A stretch of DNA of 64,000 nucleotides from Desulfovibrio psychrotolerans (GCF_013340305.1 NZ_BLVP01000035.1:124001-188000); one strand, 5' to 3'; shown: positions 27,656-38,079, counted from the stretch's first letter. Notes: generated by a model not told the origin, from the letters alone. Translations and numbers: made by a program.

Positions 27656-29014
27656 ATGAACCGCAACGCACCATTGCGCGAACTGCTGGCCAAGGCATCG
27701 CCCCTGCGGTCGGGAGATGTGCTGGCCGGGGTGGCTGCCCGTTCGGAAGAGGAGCGCGTCAAGGCGCAGATGACGCTTGCAGACGTGCCGCTCAAACGGT
27801 TTCTGAATGAATGCGTGGTGCCCTATGAAGAAGACGAGGTAACCCGTCTTATTCAGGATACGCACGATACCGCGGCCTTTGCCCCGGTCAGCGGGTTCAC
27901 GGTGGGCCAACTGCGCGACTGGCTGCTGACCGATGCGGCAGATACCGCCGCCCTTTCCCGCCTTGCTCCGGGGCTTACGCCGGAAATGGTTGCGGCGGTG
28001 TGCAAGCTCATGCGGTTGCAGGATCTGGTGCTGGTGGCATCCCGGTGCGAGGTGGTAACCCGATTCAGAAACACCATAGGGTTGCCGGGCCATTTTTCCG
28101 TGCGGCTGCAGCCCAACCATCCCACCGATGACCTCAAGGGCATTCTGGCTTCCACCATAGACGGCCTGCAATACGGCTGCGGCGATGCGGTCATCGGCAT
28201 AAATCCGGCCACGGACAGCGTGGAGAACATTTCCCGGCTGCTGGACCTGCTGGATTCCGTCGTGCAGCGGTACGCCATTCCCACCCAGACCTGCGTACTC
28301 ACCCATGTGACCACAGCCATGGAAGTCATGGCGGGCGGCGCACCCGTGGACCTGTGTTTCCAGTCCATCGCGGGAACGGAAAAGGCCAACGCCAGCTTCG
28401 GCATATCGCTGGCCCTGCTGGAAGAGGCGCATCAGGCAACCCTGTCGCTGGGACGCGGCACCGTGGGAACAGACTGCATGTATTTTGAAACCGGGCAGGG
28501 CAGCGCGCTTTCCGCAAACGCGCACCACGGCGTGGACCAGCAGACGCTGGAGGTGCGGGCCTATGCCGTGGCCCGGCGGTTCCGCCCGTTGCTGGTGAAC
28601 ACCGTGGTGGGCTTTATCGGCCCGGAATACCTGTTCAACGGCAAGCAGATCATCCGCGCCGGGCTGGAAGATCATTTCTGCGGCAAATTGCTGGGGCTGC
28701 CCATGGGGGTGGACATCTGCTACACCAACCATGCGGAGGCCGATCAGGACGATATGGACATGCTGCTCACCCTGCTGGGCAACGCCGGATGCAATTTCAT
28801 CATGGGCATTCCCGGCGCGGACGATATCATGCTCAATTATCAGTCCACCTCGTTCCATGACGCAGCCTACCTTCGCGCTCTGCTGGGCAAGCGCCCTGCG
28901 CCGGAGTTCGCCGCGTGGCTGGAGTCCATGGGCATACACGACAGTGCGGGCAGGTTGCTTCCCCCCGGTGCGGGCGGCAGGCTGCGGGCGCTTGCATCGG
29001 ATATGATGGCATAA
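27656..29014 (+). CDS. eutB: Ethanolamine ammonia-lyase large subunit
   Basis: A 452-residue catalytic subunit of the adenosylcobalamin-dependent lyase that splits ethanolamine to acetaldehyde and ammonia. The TIM-barrel core includes SRCEVVTRFRNTIGLPGHFS near residue 127 and LQPNHPTDDLKGILASTIDG, with ATDSVENISRLLDLL and GTDCMYFETGQGSALSANAH further on, matching EutB well. ATG 27656 is taken as start; a GTG at 27647 in frame is possible. No carboxysome-like shell gene is nearby, so acetaldehyde is probably handled in the cytoplasm. Confidence 0.95.
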   Translation: MNRNAPLRELLAKASPLRSGDVLAGVAARSEEERVKAQMTLADVPLKRFLNECVVPYEEDEVTRLIQDTHDTAAFAPVSGFTVGQLRDWLLTDAADTAALSRLAPGLTPEMVAAVCKLMRLQDLVLVASRCEVVTRFRNTIGLPGHFSVRLQPNHPTDDLKGILASTIDGLQYGCGDAVIGINPATDSVENISRLLDLLDSVVQRYAIPTQTCVLTHVTTAMEVMAGGAPVDLCFQSIAGTEKANASFGISLALLEEAHQATLSLGRGTVGTDCMYFETGQGSALSANAHHGVDQQTLEVRAYAVARRFRPLLVNTVVGFIGPEYLFNGKQIIRAGLEDHFCGKLLGLPMGVDICYTNHAEADQDDMDMLLTLLGNAGCNFIMGIPGADDIMLNYQSTSFHDAAYLRALLGKRPAPEFAAWLESMGIHDSAGRLLPPGAGGRLRALASDMMA

Positions 29015-29039
29015 CGGGCCGCACAGGGAGCCAGCCAAT

Positions 29040-29837
29040 ATGAACACCACCCGGCAGACCATAGTTACGGAAGACCCGTGGGCGGAACTCAAGCAGTTCA
29101 CCGATGCGCGCATAAGCCTCGGCCGCTGCGGCGTGAGCCTGCCCCTTTCCGAAAGCCTCGCCTTTCGCCTTGCCCATGCGCAGGCGCGGGATGCCGTGCT
29201 GCAACCCTTTGCCATGGATGCGGTATCTTCCGCGCTGGAACGGCAGGGCCATTCCTGCCTGCAACTGCACAGCGCGGTGGCCGACCGGGGAGAATTTCTC
29301 ACCCGTCCCGATCTGGGCAGGCGGCTTTCGGAAGCCTCGCGGGAGCGGCTGCGCGCCCTCGGGCCGGAGTCGCGGGGGGCGGATGTGTGCGTGGTCATAA
29401 GCAACGGCCTGTCTTCGCGTGCGGTGCACGAAAACGCCGTGCCCTTCGCCGTGCAGTTTCTCGATTCCCTGCGCTACGGCGGCCTCAGCTATGCGCCGGT
29501 GTGCCTTGTGGACCAGGGCCGGGTGGCCGTGGGCGACGAGGTGGCCGAACTGCTGAGCGCACGGCTGGTGGTCATGCTTATCGGTGAGCGGCCGGGCCTC
29601 AGTTCTCCCAACTCGCTGGGCGTATATATGACCTTTGCACCCCGCGTGGGGGTAACGGATGAGGCACGCAACTGCATTTCCAACGTGCGGGAGGGAGGCC
29701 TGAGCGTGGATATGGGCGTGCGCAAACTGGCCTATCTGGTGGAAAACGCCTTTGCCATGCGGCTTTCCGGCGTGCAACTGAAGGACAAGATGCCCTCCGG
29801 CTATCTGCCGTTTCGCCCGCAGCCCCGGCTTGCCTGA
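29040..29837 (+). CDS. eutC: Ethanolamine ammonia-lyase small subunit
   Basis: A 265-residue subunit that completes the B12 site of ethanolamine ammonia-lyase. ARISLGRCGVSLPL (about 22-35) and VCVVISNGLSSRAVHENAVP (about 115-135) are typical of EutC, and GERPGLSSPNSLGVYMTF near residue 183 is strongly conserved. The gene follows eutB by 25 bp with GGAG upstream of the ATG and ends the unit. Confidence 0.95.
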   Translation: MNTTRQTIVTEDPWAELKQFTDARISLGRCGVSLPLSESLAFRLAHAQARDAVLQPFAMDAVSSALERQGHSCLQLHSAVADRGEFLTRPDLGRRLSEASRERLRALGPESRGADVCVVISNGLSSRAVHENAVPFAVQFLDSLRYGGLSYAPVCLVDQGRVAVGDEVAELLSARLVVMLIGERPGLSSPNSLGVYMTFAPRVGVTDEARNCISNVREGGLSVDMGVRKLAYLVENAFAMRLSGVQLKDKMPSGYLPFRPQPRLA

Positions 29838-29941
29838 CCCTGTCTGCAATCGCCGGAAGCTCCCTGCCTTTTCCTGAATTTGCCGGAATGGCCTGTGGCA
29901 ATGGTCCGCCGCAGTGGTCTGCCATGACGGGATGCCGCAAC

Positions 29942-30002
29942 GGGATACGGTAACGGGCTGCCGCGACGGCCTGCCGCAGCGGGATACGGTAACGGGCTGC
30001 CG
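29942..30002. repeat. 22-bp direct repeat, period 39
   Basis: A 22-bp sequence at 29942-29963 recurs exactly at 29981-30002, within diverged related sequence from about 29,900. It lies between eutC and the Fur-box promoter; no gene is seen in this gap. Confidence 0.7.
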
Positions 30003-30038
30003 ACGGTGCCCTCTTAAAGACATCAGCGGGGCAGCCTT

Positions 30039-30100
30039 CATAATGATAATGAAAATTATTTCCATTTGTGCCTTGCCAACAAAGCGGGGGTGACTATTCT
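30039..30100 (+). promoter_or_regulatory. Fur box and promoter
   Basis: CATAATGATAATGAAAATTATT at 30039-30060 can be divided into hexamers like the Fur consensus (GATAAT repeats with an ATTATT counterpart). Just downstream, TTGCCA (30073-30078), 16 bp and TATTCT (30095-30100) form a promoter. Iron-regulated transcription rightwards is inferred; the operator lies slightly upstream of the -35, so another start inside it is also possible. Confidence 0.65.
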
Positions 30101-30344
30101 CTCTCCATGCCGCCGGAAAAGGCGGCGCACCGTTCCGACCTGCCCGCATAGACGGCAGATTAACGGAACGGTGACAGACAGACAGAACACATGCTCTGTC
30201 TACTGGAAGGTCAGAAAATCGGACAGAGAGTCTGACAGGAAAACAGTCAGACAGTCAGATAATCAGAAAGCCGGGCAGACCCCCTGCAACAGGGACGCCC
30301 GGTTCAGTATGGCGGGACAATACAGTTCTCGCGAGGAGGTTCCT
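30101..30344 (+). ncRNA. Structured leader or candidate small RNA downstream of the Fur box
   Basis: Between the promoter and the 45-residue gene lie three nested or simple hairpins: 30128-30137 with 30164-30173 (10 bp, inner CTGCC/GGCAG), AGACAGA/TCTGTCT near 30178-30212, and 30271-30276 with 30297-30302 (inner CCCTG/CAGGG). No open frame of its own is convincing. It may be a long 5' leader, or a regulatory RNA. Confidence 0.45.
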
Positions 30345-30482
30345 ATGCCCAACATGGATTACCCCGGCCCGTGCACCAACTGCGTGGGCGAAAACGAATG
30401 CACCATCGAGCATGACCTGCTCAATGACCTCATCACGCTGGACGACCTGAATGAGCGGAATGAACTGAAAGCGCAGGAATAA
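30345..30482 (+). CDS. Small Cys-containing protein, probably iron-regulated
   Basis: A 45-residue acidic protein starting MPNMDYPGPCTNCVGENECT, preceded by GAGGAGG five bases before the ATG. Three cysteines in CTNCVGENEC could bind iron or a cluster; the remainder is a Leu/Asp/Glu-rich helix. The Fur-box promoter lies upstream and a strong terminator follows, so it appears as a single-gene unit. I do not recognise the family; small genes of this sort occur in Fur regulons of Desulfovibrio, but this link is from general recall. Confidence 0.65.
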   Translation: MPNMDYPGPCTNCVGENECTIEHDLLNDLITLDDLNERNELKAQE

Positions 30483-30511
30483 CAGCCCCAACCTCTTGAA
30501 GACTCTTCAAG

Positions 30512-30543
30512 CCGCCCCGCAGCATTGCCGCGGGGCGGTTTTT
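30512..30543 (+). terminator. Terminator after the small Cys protein gene
   Basis: CCGCCCCGC (30512-30520) pairs with GCGGGGCGG (30530-30538), followed by five T residues. It abuts the convergent rsmB gene. Confidence 0.9.
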
Positions 30544-31875
30544 CTATGCTTTGCGCAGCACAGCCAGATAGAAAAACTCCCGGCAGGCAGTATCGTGCGG
30601 GGTGTGCCATTCCTGTTCGCAGGCGGCGGCGGGGGTACGGGCGAGAAAGGCGGCTATCTGCCGTTCATTCTCATCCGGATTCATGGTGCATGTCATGTAG
30701 ACAAGCTTGCCTTTGGGGGCAAGCTGGGTAAAGGCATTATCCAAAATGGCAGCCTGCGTTTCCACGAGGGAACGCACGCCCTCCTGCGTCCGGTGATACC
30801 GGGCGTCCGGTCTGCGGGACAACGTGCCCAGACCGGAGCAGGGCACATCCGCCAAAACGGTTCGGAAGCTGGAACTTCCAATTTCCGTCCACACTTCGTC
30901 CAGTGGCGGTTCCGTGGCGGAACGCAGCAGGGAGAACGGCGGTTCAAGGCCCAGCCGCTCCATTTCTTCACGCATTCCAAGCAGCCGTTCGCGCGAGGTA
31001 TCGCTCGCGTAGCGCACGGGCACGCCGGCTTCCAGCAGGGCAGTGGTCTTCCCGCCGCGTCCGCAGCAGCAGTCCCATACGGGGCCCTGCCACACCTGCG
31101 GGCGGGCGGCCTCCAGCACCTGTTGCGAGGCAAGCGACTGCCGTGAGATGCGGCCTTCCGCCAGCATGGACTTCATCCCCGTGGGCGCATGCCCCGCAGG
31201 GAAAAGCAGCCCGAATCCTTCCCGCCGCAGGCAGTCCGGGTGCGCGGCAAGCTCCTGCGCCAACGCTTCCGCATCGGGCTTGGTCCGGTTCACCCGCAGG
31301 CCCACCGGGGCGGCGGAAATGCCCGCCTCCAGAAAAACGCGCGCTGTCTCTTCGCCGTAGCCCGCAAGCCACATCTCCACTATCCACTGCGGGCAGGAGT
31401 ACCACAGAGCCAGCCGCTCTGCCTGCGAAAGATGGGGCGGACACACGGTGTCGATATCATGAGCGGCTTCGCCCATGCGGTCCAGATTGCGCAGCACGGC
31501 GTTGGTAAGCTTGCCGAGACCGGCAGAAAACTGCCGCTTGGAGTAGCTGACGCACCAATCCACCGAGGCGTAGGTAGGAATGCGGTCCAGATACAGCATC
31601 TCATATGCCGCCAGCCCCAGGGCAAGGCGGTGTTTGGGCGGCAGCTTGGCGCTGTCCTTGAGGAACCGGGAAAGCAGGGCGTGGATGCGGTCGCGCAGGC
31701 GCACGTATCCGTAAACCAGTTCCGTGCACAGGGCGGCATCGGGCATGGATATGCGCACGCTGCGGAGCTTGCCGTCCAGCACCGATTGCAGGTCGTGCCC
31801 GTGCTCAAGGATATCGTTCACGCATTCCAGCGCCAGCGCGCGCGCAGGGGGAAGAAGAGAAACTTTTTTTGTCAA
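30544..31875 (-). CDS. rsmB: 16S rRNA m5C methyltransferase RsmB family
   Basis: A 443-residue protein with an N-terminal NusB-like RNA-binding domain (about residues 8-150, RALALECVNDILEHGHDLQS) and a SAM methyltransferase domain. CCCGRGGKTTALLEAG near residue 267 is the SAM loop, and the catalytic cysteines lie in LADVPCSGLGTLSRRPD and YMTCTMNPDENE. It should methylate a cytosine of 16S rRNA (C967 in E. coli). The start is TTG at 31875; no better ATG exists nearby. It follows hisF by 49 bp. Confidence 0.88.
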   Translation of the reverse strand: MTKKVSLLPPARALALECVNDILEHGHDLQSVLDGKLRSVRISMPDAALCTELVYGYVRLRDRIHALLSRFLKDSAKLPPKHRLALGLAAYEMLYLDRIPTYASVDWCVSYSKRQFSAGLGKLTNAVLRNLDRMGEAAHDIDTVCPPHLSQAERLALWYSCPQWIVEMWLAGYGEETARVFLEAGISAAPVGLRVNRTKPDAEALAQELAAHPDCLRREGFGLLFPAGHAPTGMKSMLAEGRISRQSLASQQVLEAARPQVWQGPVWDCCCGRGGKTTALLEAGVPVRYASDTSRERLLGMREEMERLGLEPPFSLLRSATEPPLDEVWTEIGSSSFRTVLADVPCSGLGTLSRRPDARYHRTQEGVRSLVETQAAILDNAFTQLAPKGKLVYMTCTMNPDENERQIAAFLARTPAAACEQEWHTPHDTACREFFYLAVLRKA

Positions 31876-31924
31876 TGGGTTACCTGTGGGAATAGCCTGT
31901 AGGGGGCTGCTGGCCGCTTGCCCG

Positions 31925-32704
31925 TTACCACACCATGCGCATTTTTGCGCCCATGGCGTGAATCTGCCGCTTAAGGTCCGGGATGGTGTATTCGCCGTAA
32001 TGCACTATGGAGGCAATGAGCGCCGCCGTAGCCTTGCCCTCGGTAAGCGCCTCGTACATGTGGCGGGGGTTGCCCGCGCCGCCGGAAGCAATGACCGGAA
32101 TGGAAACCGCTTCCGATATCATGCGGGTAAGGGTCAGTTCATAGCCGTCCTTGGTGCCGTCCGCATCAATGGAATTGACGCAGATTTCCCCTGCACCCAG
32201 CGCCTCCGCGGTCTTGGCCCATTCTATGGCGTCCATGCCCATGTGCTTGCGTCCGCCGTGGATGACAATCTCATACCCGGAGGGAATATCGCCGGTCTTG
32301 TCCACCTGCTTTACGTCCATGCCCAGCACAATGGCCTGCGAACCAAACCGCACAGCACCTTCGCTGATGATATCCGGGTTCTTCACCGCGCCGGAGTTTA
32401 TGGAAATCTTTTCCGCACCTGCGTTCAGCGCATCGCGCATGTCGTCCACGGAGTTGATGCCGCCGCCTACGGAGAAGGGGATGAAGATGGTGGAAGCCAC
32501 CTTTTCCACAACATCCAGAAAGATGCCGCGCCCTTCGTGGGAGGCCGTGATATCGTAAAACACGATCTCGTCCGCGCCTTCCTCGTAGTACTTCCTGGCA
32601 GTGAGAACAGGGTCGCCTATGTCCACATTTCCCTGAAATTTAACACCCTTGGTCAGCACACCGTTGCGCACGTCAAGGCAGGGGATGATGCGTTTACTCA
32701 GCAT
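31925..32704 (-). CDS. hisF: Imidazole glycerol phosphate synthase cyclase subunit
   Basis: A 259-residue (beta/alpha)8 barrel that uses ammonia from HisH to make imidazole glycerol phosphate and AICAR in histidine synthesis. [18 protein letters not shown] carries catalytic Asp11, and the second Asp lies in [10 protein letters not shown] near residue 128. The start overlaps the hisH end by 11 bp. HisFH pairs also serve other amidotransfer reactions in some bacteria, but the sequence looks canonical. Confidence 0.95.
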   Translation of the reverse strand: MLSKRIIPCLDVRNGVLTKGVKFQGNVDIGDPVLTARKYYEEGADEIVFYDITASHEGRGIFLDVVEKVASTIFIPFSVGGGINSVDDMRDALNAGAEKISINSGAVKNPDIISEGAVRFGSQAIVLGMDVKQVDKTGDIPSGYEIVIHGGRKHMGMDAIEWAKTAEALGAGEICVNSIDADGTKDGYELTLTRMISEAVSIPVIASGGAGNPRHMYEALTEGKATAALIASIVHYGEYTIPDLKRQIHAMGAKMRMVW

Positions 32705-33335
32705 GGGCGGCCTCCCGGCAGTAGACGTGGAAATTTTGCAGGAACTTCAGACCCGGCCTGCCGCTTTTTTCCGGATGGAACTGCACCGCCCACAGGCCGG
32801 GACCGCCGTGTATGGCGCAGAACTCGTGCCCGTAATGGGTGGTGGCAATGACGTATTCCGGGTCCGGGGCGGGGTAGTAGCTGTGCACGAAATAAAATTC
32901 CGCATCGGATTCTATGCCGCGCATCAGTTCGCAGGTCTTACGCAGGGTAAGCCTGTTCCAGCCCATGTGGGGCACGCGGATGGGAGTGCCGTCTTCCTCT
33001 TCCCACGCGGGGTTGAAGAGATTGCACTGGCCGGGGATTATGCCCAGCGCCTTGGTGTCATTCTCCTGGCTGTAGTCCAGCATGATCTGGCAGCCCACAC
33101 AGATGCCCAGCAGGGGTTTACCCGCTTCCACGGCATTCTTGAGCACCGTGTCCAGCCCGGTGGCCACCAGTTCGTCCATGGCCTGACCCGCCGCTCCCAC
33201 ACCGGGAAAGATGATGCCCTGTGCGGCCATTATCTCGTCCGGATCGGCCGTTATGGCGCAGGGAATACCAAGGTGGTCCAGAGCGCGGCGGACGCTGGTC
33301 TGGTTTCCCGCCTTGTACTTCAGGATTGCGAGCAT
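32694..33335 (-). CDS. hisH: Imidazole glycerol phosphate synthase glutaminase subunit
   Basis: A 213-residue class I glutamine amidotransferase. [11 protein letters not shown] holds the nucleophilic cysteine near residue 79, and VQFHPEKSG supplies His and Glu of the triad. ATG 33335 ([15 protein letters not shown]) is chosen because AGGAGGA stands just before it; the frame extends 14 codons further without support. It heads the hisH-hisF-rsmB run. Confidence 0.93.
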   Translation of the reverse strand: MLAILKYKAGNQTSVRRALDHLGIPCAITADPDEIMAAQGIIFPGVGAAGQAMDELVATGLDTVLKNAVEAGKPLLGICVGCQIMLDYSQENDTKALGIIPGQCNLFNPAWEEEDGTPIRVPHMGWNRLTLRKTCELMRGIESDAEFYFVHSYYPAPDPEYVIATTHYGHEFCAIHGGPGLWAVQFHPEKSGRPGLKFLQNFHVYCREAAHAE

Positions 33336-33542
33336 GCACTTCCTCCTCTTGTCAGGCCTGAATGGTTCTTGCGCCATGCAGTGTACCCTATTGAACGCTC
33401 TGCGAAAGCAGAAATTTCACCGGGCAGTTTGGGGCCGCAGCCCTCACGCAGGCTCATATCGCTATCGGGGAGTACCAAGCATGCGGGGCAAGGGCAAGCA
33501 TTTCGTGCGCAGCGCCATACGTGCCGCCAAGCTTGCGGAAAT

Positions 33543-34433
33543 TCAGGAAAGCCATGCCGCAAGCCGCTCGCCCCACAGCACCTGCACCATGCCGCCAAGG
33601 GAGAGAAAAGGGCCGAAGGGGATCATGCGGCGCACGGGGCGTGCGGCGGCGGCAAGATGCAACAGGCGGGCAAGGCTGGCACAGGCGTGGAAAAGCAGGG
33701 CGCTTACCGCAGCCACGGTGAACAGCACGGGCAGACCGGCCAGCCCGCTCAGCGCGCCCAGCATGAGCATGAGCTTTACATCACCTGTGCCCACGCCTTC
33801 CGTTCCCAGCAGCCGATAGGCACGCTGCATCAGCCACAGCAAGCCCGCTCCTGTCACGCTGCCCAGCAGTGCCTGTTCCGGGGCCATACCCATGGGCAGC
33901 ACGGAGACAATAAACGCGAAAACGGCTCCGGGCAGGGTGAGCACATCGGGCAGCAGGTAGCATTCCATATCAATGGCGGAAGCCATGAGCAGAATGGCCC
34001 CCACGGCCATAAGGCCCAGCCACTGCGCCAAGGCTGTGCCCATTTCCGCAGAGAAACCCGGAAGCGGGCCGAGTGCCGTGGCGACTCCTGACCCGATCCC
34101 TGAGCCGGGTGCAGCAACAGGCAGAACCTGTACGGCAGCGGCCACCGCCCACAGGCAGGAGGCCACGGGCAGCAGCAGGTTGGCCGATGGCAGCGATGTG
34201 CCGCAGGCAGGGCAGCGGCCCCGTGCAAGCAGGTATCCCAGCACCGGCAGAGCATAGCGCCCGTGACGGCGCGCACGGCAGGCCCTGCACCCGGAATGCG
34301 GCCTGTAGCGGCTGCCCGTGAGAGCACCCGCATGCGCGTCTTCGCGTGTACCGGCAAGAAAGCGGTTCACCACGGCGGCATACATGCAGCCCGTAAGAAG
34401 GCCGATTACACCTGCGAGAATGGGGAGCAACAT
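33543..34433 (-). CDS. Prepilin peptidase (type IV leader peptidase, A24 family)
   Basis: A 296-residue membrane aspartic protease that cleaves and methylates type IV prepilins or pseudopilins. The N-terminal cytoplasmic domain has two CxxC pairs (CRAC and CPAC) for zinc. The catalytic aspartates lie in ASAIDMECYLLPD near residue 152 and GVGTGDVKLMLMLGA near residue 213. About eight hydrophobic spans follow. No pilus genes are adjacent. Confidence 0.92.
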   Translation of the reverse strand: MLLPILAGVIGLLTGCMYAAVVNRFLAGTREDAHAGALTGSRYRPHSGCRACRARRHGRYALPVLGYLLARGRCPACGTSLPSANLLLPVASCLWAVAAAVQVLPVAAPGSGIGSGVATALGPLPGFSAEMGTALAQWLGLMAVGAILLMASAIDMECYLLPDVLTLPGAVFAFIVSVLPMGMAPEQALLGSVTGAGLLWLMQRAYRLLGTEGVGTGDVKLMLMLGALSGLAGLPVLFTVAAVSALLFHACASLARLLHLAAAARPVRRMIPFGPFLSLGGMVQVLWGERLAAWLS

Positions 34434-34610
34434 GCGTTTTTTGCCTGTTCCTTACGCGGTGTGTGGAAAAAACGGCGGGGCTGCGCAGGGTGCCACGCCC
34501 GTCCGGCACGCAACATAGCCAATTTATTGCATGCTCCCGGCAGGCTGACAACCCGGTTTCTGTCCTTGCTAAAGCGTTGCTTCATATAGTAGGGAATGAG
34601 GGTTTCAGGC

Positions 34611-34636
34611 GGGGGCGTCGCATACAAGACGCCTCC
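34611..34636 (+). other. Hairpin in the carB leader
   Basis: GGGGGCGTC (34611-34619) pairs with GACGCCTCC (34628-34636), one G-T pair, with an eight-base loop. It lies 170 bp before carB; no leader peptide or known riboswitch was recognised. The 34434-34809 gap has no other feature I can support. Confidence 0.35.
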
Positions 34637-34809
34637 TTGTGAAGGGCGTGCCCTATCATTCCCGAGAGGAATACACGGCCGCACGGTACCGCCTGCCGCA
34701 CCCCCGCGCGGGGCGGCTCCGGCCCGTGCCGCACAGGCAGGAAAGACCCGATCCAACAGCCAGCTAAACAGGGACCGGAACAGGCTCCTACACAGGGAAT
34801 AATCGAGAC

Positions 34810-37800
34810 ATGCCAAAAAGGACTGACTTAAAGCGCATCATGGTCATAGGCTCCGGACCCATTGTCATCGGGCAGGCCTGCGAATTCGACTACTCCGGCA
34901 CGCAGGCGGTGAAGGCGCTCAAGGAGGAAGGCTACGAGGTGGTGCTGGTGAACTCCAACCCCGCCACCATCATGACCGACCCGGACCTTGCAGACCGCAC
35001 CTACATTGAACCCATTGAGCCGGAAACCGTGGCCGCCATCATCCGCAAGGAACGCCCCTGCGCCCTGCTGCCCACCCTTGGCGGGCAGACCGGGCTGAAC
35101 ACCGCCCTTGCCGTAGCCAAGATGGGCGTGCTGGAAGAATGCGGCGTGGAACTCATAGGGGCCACGGAAGCGGTGATAGAAAAGGCGGAAAGCCGCGAGC
35201 TGTTCCGTGCGGCCATGGAGAACATCGGCCTTAAGGTGCCGCTTTCCCACATTGCCCGCTCCATGGACGATGTACGCCGCATTGGCGAAGAAATGCCCTT
35301 CCCCATCATCATCCGCCCCGCGTTCACGCTTGGCGGCAAGGGCGGCGGCATTGCCTACAACATGGAAGATCTGGAGCACATCGCCTCGCAGGGGCTTGCG
35401 GCGTCCATCCAGTCAGAGGTGCTGCTGGAGCAGTCGGTGCTGGGCTGGAAGGAATTTGAGATGGAGGTCATGCGCGACAAGGCCGACAACTGCGTCATCA
35501 TCTGTTCCATCGAGAACTTTGACCCCATGGGCGTGCACACGGGCGACTCCATCACCGTTGCCCCCTCGCAGACCCTGACCGACCTTGAATACCAGAAGAT
35601 GCGCGATGCCTCCATCGCCATCATGCGCGAGATAGGCGTGGAAACGGGCGGTTCCAACGTGCAGTTCGGCGTGAACCCGGAAAACGGCGAACTGGTGGTC
35701 ATAGAGATGAACCCCCGCGTGAGCCGTTCTTCCGCACTGGCGTCCAAGGCAACGGGCTTTCCCATCGCCAAAATCGCGGCCAAACTTGCCGTGGGCTACA
35801 CGCTGGACGAGATTCCCAACGACATCACCCGCGAGACCATGGCCTCCTTTGAACCGACCATAGACTACGTGGTGACCAAGATTCCGCGCTTCACCTTTGA
35901 AAAATTTCCCGGTGCAAAAGACGAACTGAACACCGCCATGAAGAGTGTGGGCGAGGCCATGTCCATAGGCCGCACCTTCAAGGAATCGCTGCAAAAGGGG
36001 CTGCGTTCTCTGGAAATAGGCGCGGCAGGGCTGGCACGCCGCCTCCGCAGCCGCCTGCCGGAGCGTGAAGAGGTTATCTCCAAGCTGCGCACGCCCAACT
36101 CCCTGCGCATGTTCTACATCCGCGACGCCATGCTCATGGGCATGAGCATTGAAGAGATATTCGACCTGACCAAGATAGACCCGTGGTTCCTGCACCAGAT
36201 ACGTGACATCATTGACGTGGAGGACGAACTGCGCGACTTCGGCCGGGCCAATTCGCTCATTCCCGACAATCCCGAGCTTATGAACCTGATGCGCCGTGCC
36301 AAGGAATACGGCTTCTCTGACCGCCAGCTGGCGGACATGTGGAAGCAGCCGGAAGTGGCCATACGCCAGCTGCGCAAAGACATGGGCATTATGCCCACCT
36401 ATTATCTGGTGGATACCTGCGCATCCGAGTTCGAAGCCTACACCCCCTATTACTACTCCACCTACGAGACGGGTAAAGAAATCGTGGCCGAAGACCGTAA
36501 AAAGGTCATCATCCTCGGCGGCGGTCCCAACCGTATCGGGCAGGGCATAGAATTCGACTACTGCTGCTGCCACGCCTCCTTCGCCCTGCGCGACATGGGC
36601 GTGCAGTCCATCATGGTCAACTCCAACCCGGAAACCGTTTCCACGGACTACGACACCTCGGACAGGCTGTACTTCGAGCCGCTGACCTACGAGGACGTGA
36701 TGAACATCGTGGAACTGGAGAAGCCGGACGGCGTGATCGTGCAGTTTGGCGGGCAGACCCCGCTGAACCTTGCCGTGCCGCTGCTGCGTTCCGGGGTGCC
36801 CATTCTGGGCACGCATCCAGACTCCATTGACCGCGCGGAAGACCGTGAGCGGTTTCAGGCGCTTATACAAAAGCTGGGACTCAACCAACCCGCCAACGCC
36901 ACGGTCATGACGCTGGATGAGGCGCGCCGTGCGGCGGAAAGCATAACCTATCCGCTGGTGGTGCGACCCTCCTACGTGCTGGGCGGACGTGCCATGGAAG
37001 TGGTGTACGACGAGGAGCAGCTTGCCACCTACTTCCGCGACGTGGTGGGCACCACCGCTCCTGAGCACCCCATCCTGCTGGACAAGTTCCTTGAGAACGC
37101 CATAGAGGTGGACGTGGACGCCCTTGCCGACGGCACGGACGTGTACGTTGCGGGCATTATGGAACACATAGAGGAAGCGGGCATCCATTCCGGCGACTCC
37201 GCCTGCGCACTGCCGCCCTATTCGCTGCCGCAGCCCATCATTGACGAGATTGACCGCCAGACCGTGGCCCTTGCCAAAGAGCTGCGCGTGGTGGGGCTTA
37301 TGAACATCCAGTTCGCCGTTAAGGACGGCACCGTGTTCATACTGGAAGTAAACCCCCGCGCCTCGCGTACCGCACCGTTCGTCTCCAAGGCAACGGGCGT
37401 GCCGCTGCCGCGTCTTGCCACGCAGGTGATGATGGGCAAAACTATCAAGGAGCTTAACCCCGCCTCCATGCGCCGCTCCGGCTACATCTCGGTGAAGGAA
37501 TCTGTGTTCCCGTTCAGCCGCTTCCCCGGCGTGGACATTCTGCTGGGACCGGAAATGCGCTCCACAGGCGAGGTGATGGGCATTGCGGACACCTTCGAAG
37601 AAGCCTTCATGAAGGGGCAGCTTGCCTGCGGGCAGCGCCTGCCGCAGTCCGGCAAGGTGTTCATCTCCGTCAATGACCGCGACAAGACCAACATCCTTGA
37701 TGTGGCGCGCAAGTTCCACGAACTGGGATTTGAAATTCTGGCCACCACCGGCACGGCGCAGCTGTTCGGCGAGAACGGCATCCCCGCCACCCGCGTGGCC

Positions 37801-38079
37801 AAGGTGTATGAAGGACGTCCCAACATTGTGGACTTTATCAAGAACGGAGAAGTGGCCCTGCTGCTGAACACCGCCTCCGGCAAACGCACGGTGGAGGACT
37901 CCAAGTCCATCCGTCAGGCAACGCTGCTCTACAACGTGCCTTACTCCACCACAGTTTCCGGGGCGCGGGCCATAGCCATGGCCATAGCCGAACAACGCCG
38001 CTGCGGCCTGAATGTGAAGAGCCTTCAGGAATACTACGCAGGCGACAAGACAGTGCGCGCCTGCAAGGAAGAAGCATGA
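34810..38079 (+). CDS. carB: Carbamoyl phosphate synthase large subunit
   Basis: A 1089-residue enzyme making carbamoyl phosphate from bicarbonate, ATP and glutamine-derived ammonia for pyrimidines and arginine. Two homologous halves each have an ATP-grasp domain; the first opens [20 protein letters not shown] and the second [19 protein letters not shown] near residue 570. The C-terminal MGS-like regulatory domain contains [17 protein letters not shown]. The small subunit carA is not in this window. It overlaps purF by the ATGA junction at 38076-38079. Confidence 0.97.
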   Translation: MPKRTDLKRIMVIGSGPIVIGQACEFDYSGTQAVKALKEEGYEVVLVNSNPATIMTDPDLADRTYIEPIEPETVAAIIRKERPCALLPTLGGQTGLNTALAVAKMGVLEECGVELIGATEAVIEKAESRELFRAAMENIGLKVPLSHIARSMDDVRRIGEEMPFPIIIRPAFTLGGKGGGIAYNMEDLEHIASQGLAASIQSEVLLEQSVLGWKEFEMEVMRDKADNCVIICSIENFDPMGVHTGDSITVAPSQTLTDLEYQKMRDASIAIMREIGVETGGSNVQFGVNPENGELVVIEMNPRVSRSSALASKATGFPIAKIAAKLAVGYTLDEIPNDITRETMASFEPTIDYVVTKIPRFTFEKFPGAKDELNTAMKSVGEAMSIGRTFKESLQKGLRSLEIGAAGLARRLRSRLPEREEVISKLRTPNSLRMFYIRDAMLMGMSIEEIFDLTKIDPWFLHQIRDIIDVEDELRDFGRANSLIPDNPELMNLMRRAKEYGFSDRQLADMWKQPEVAIRQLRKDMGIMPTYYLVDTCASEFEAYTPYYYSTYETGKEIVAEDRKKVIILGGGPNRIGQGIEFDYCCCHASFALRDMGVQSIMVNSNPETVSTDYDTSDRLYFEPLTYEDVMNIVELEKPDGVIVQFGGQTPLNLAVPLLRSGVPILGTHPDSIDRAEDRERFQALIQKLGLNQPANATVMTLDEARRAAESITYPLVVRPSYVLGGRAMEVVYDEEQLATYFRDVVGTTAPEHPILLDKFLENAIEVDVDALADGTDVYVAGIMEHIEEAGIHSGDSACALPPYSLPQPIIDEIDRQTVALAKELRVVGLMNIQFAVKDGTVFILEVNPRASRTAPFVSKATGVPLPRLATQVMMGKTIKELNPASMRRSGYISVKESVFPFSRFPGVDILLGPEMRSTGEVMGIADTFEEAFMKGQLACGQRLPQSGKVFISVNDRDKTNILDVARKFHELGFEILATTGTAQLFGENGIPATRVAKVYEGRPNIVDFIKNGEVALLLNTASGKRTVEDSKSIRQATLLYNVPYSTTVSGARAIAMAIAEQRRCGLNVKSLQEYYAGDKTVRACKEEA

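Noticed and set aside
33211-33819. 202-residue plus-strand frame across hisH and the prepilin peptidase
   Set aside because: It overlaps two well-supported genes on the other strand and lacks any family motif.
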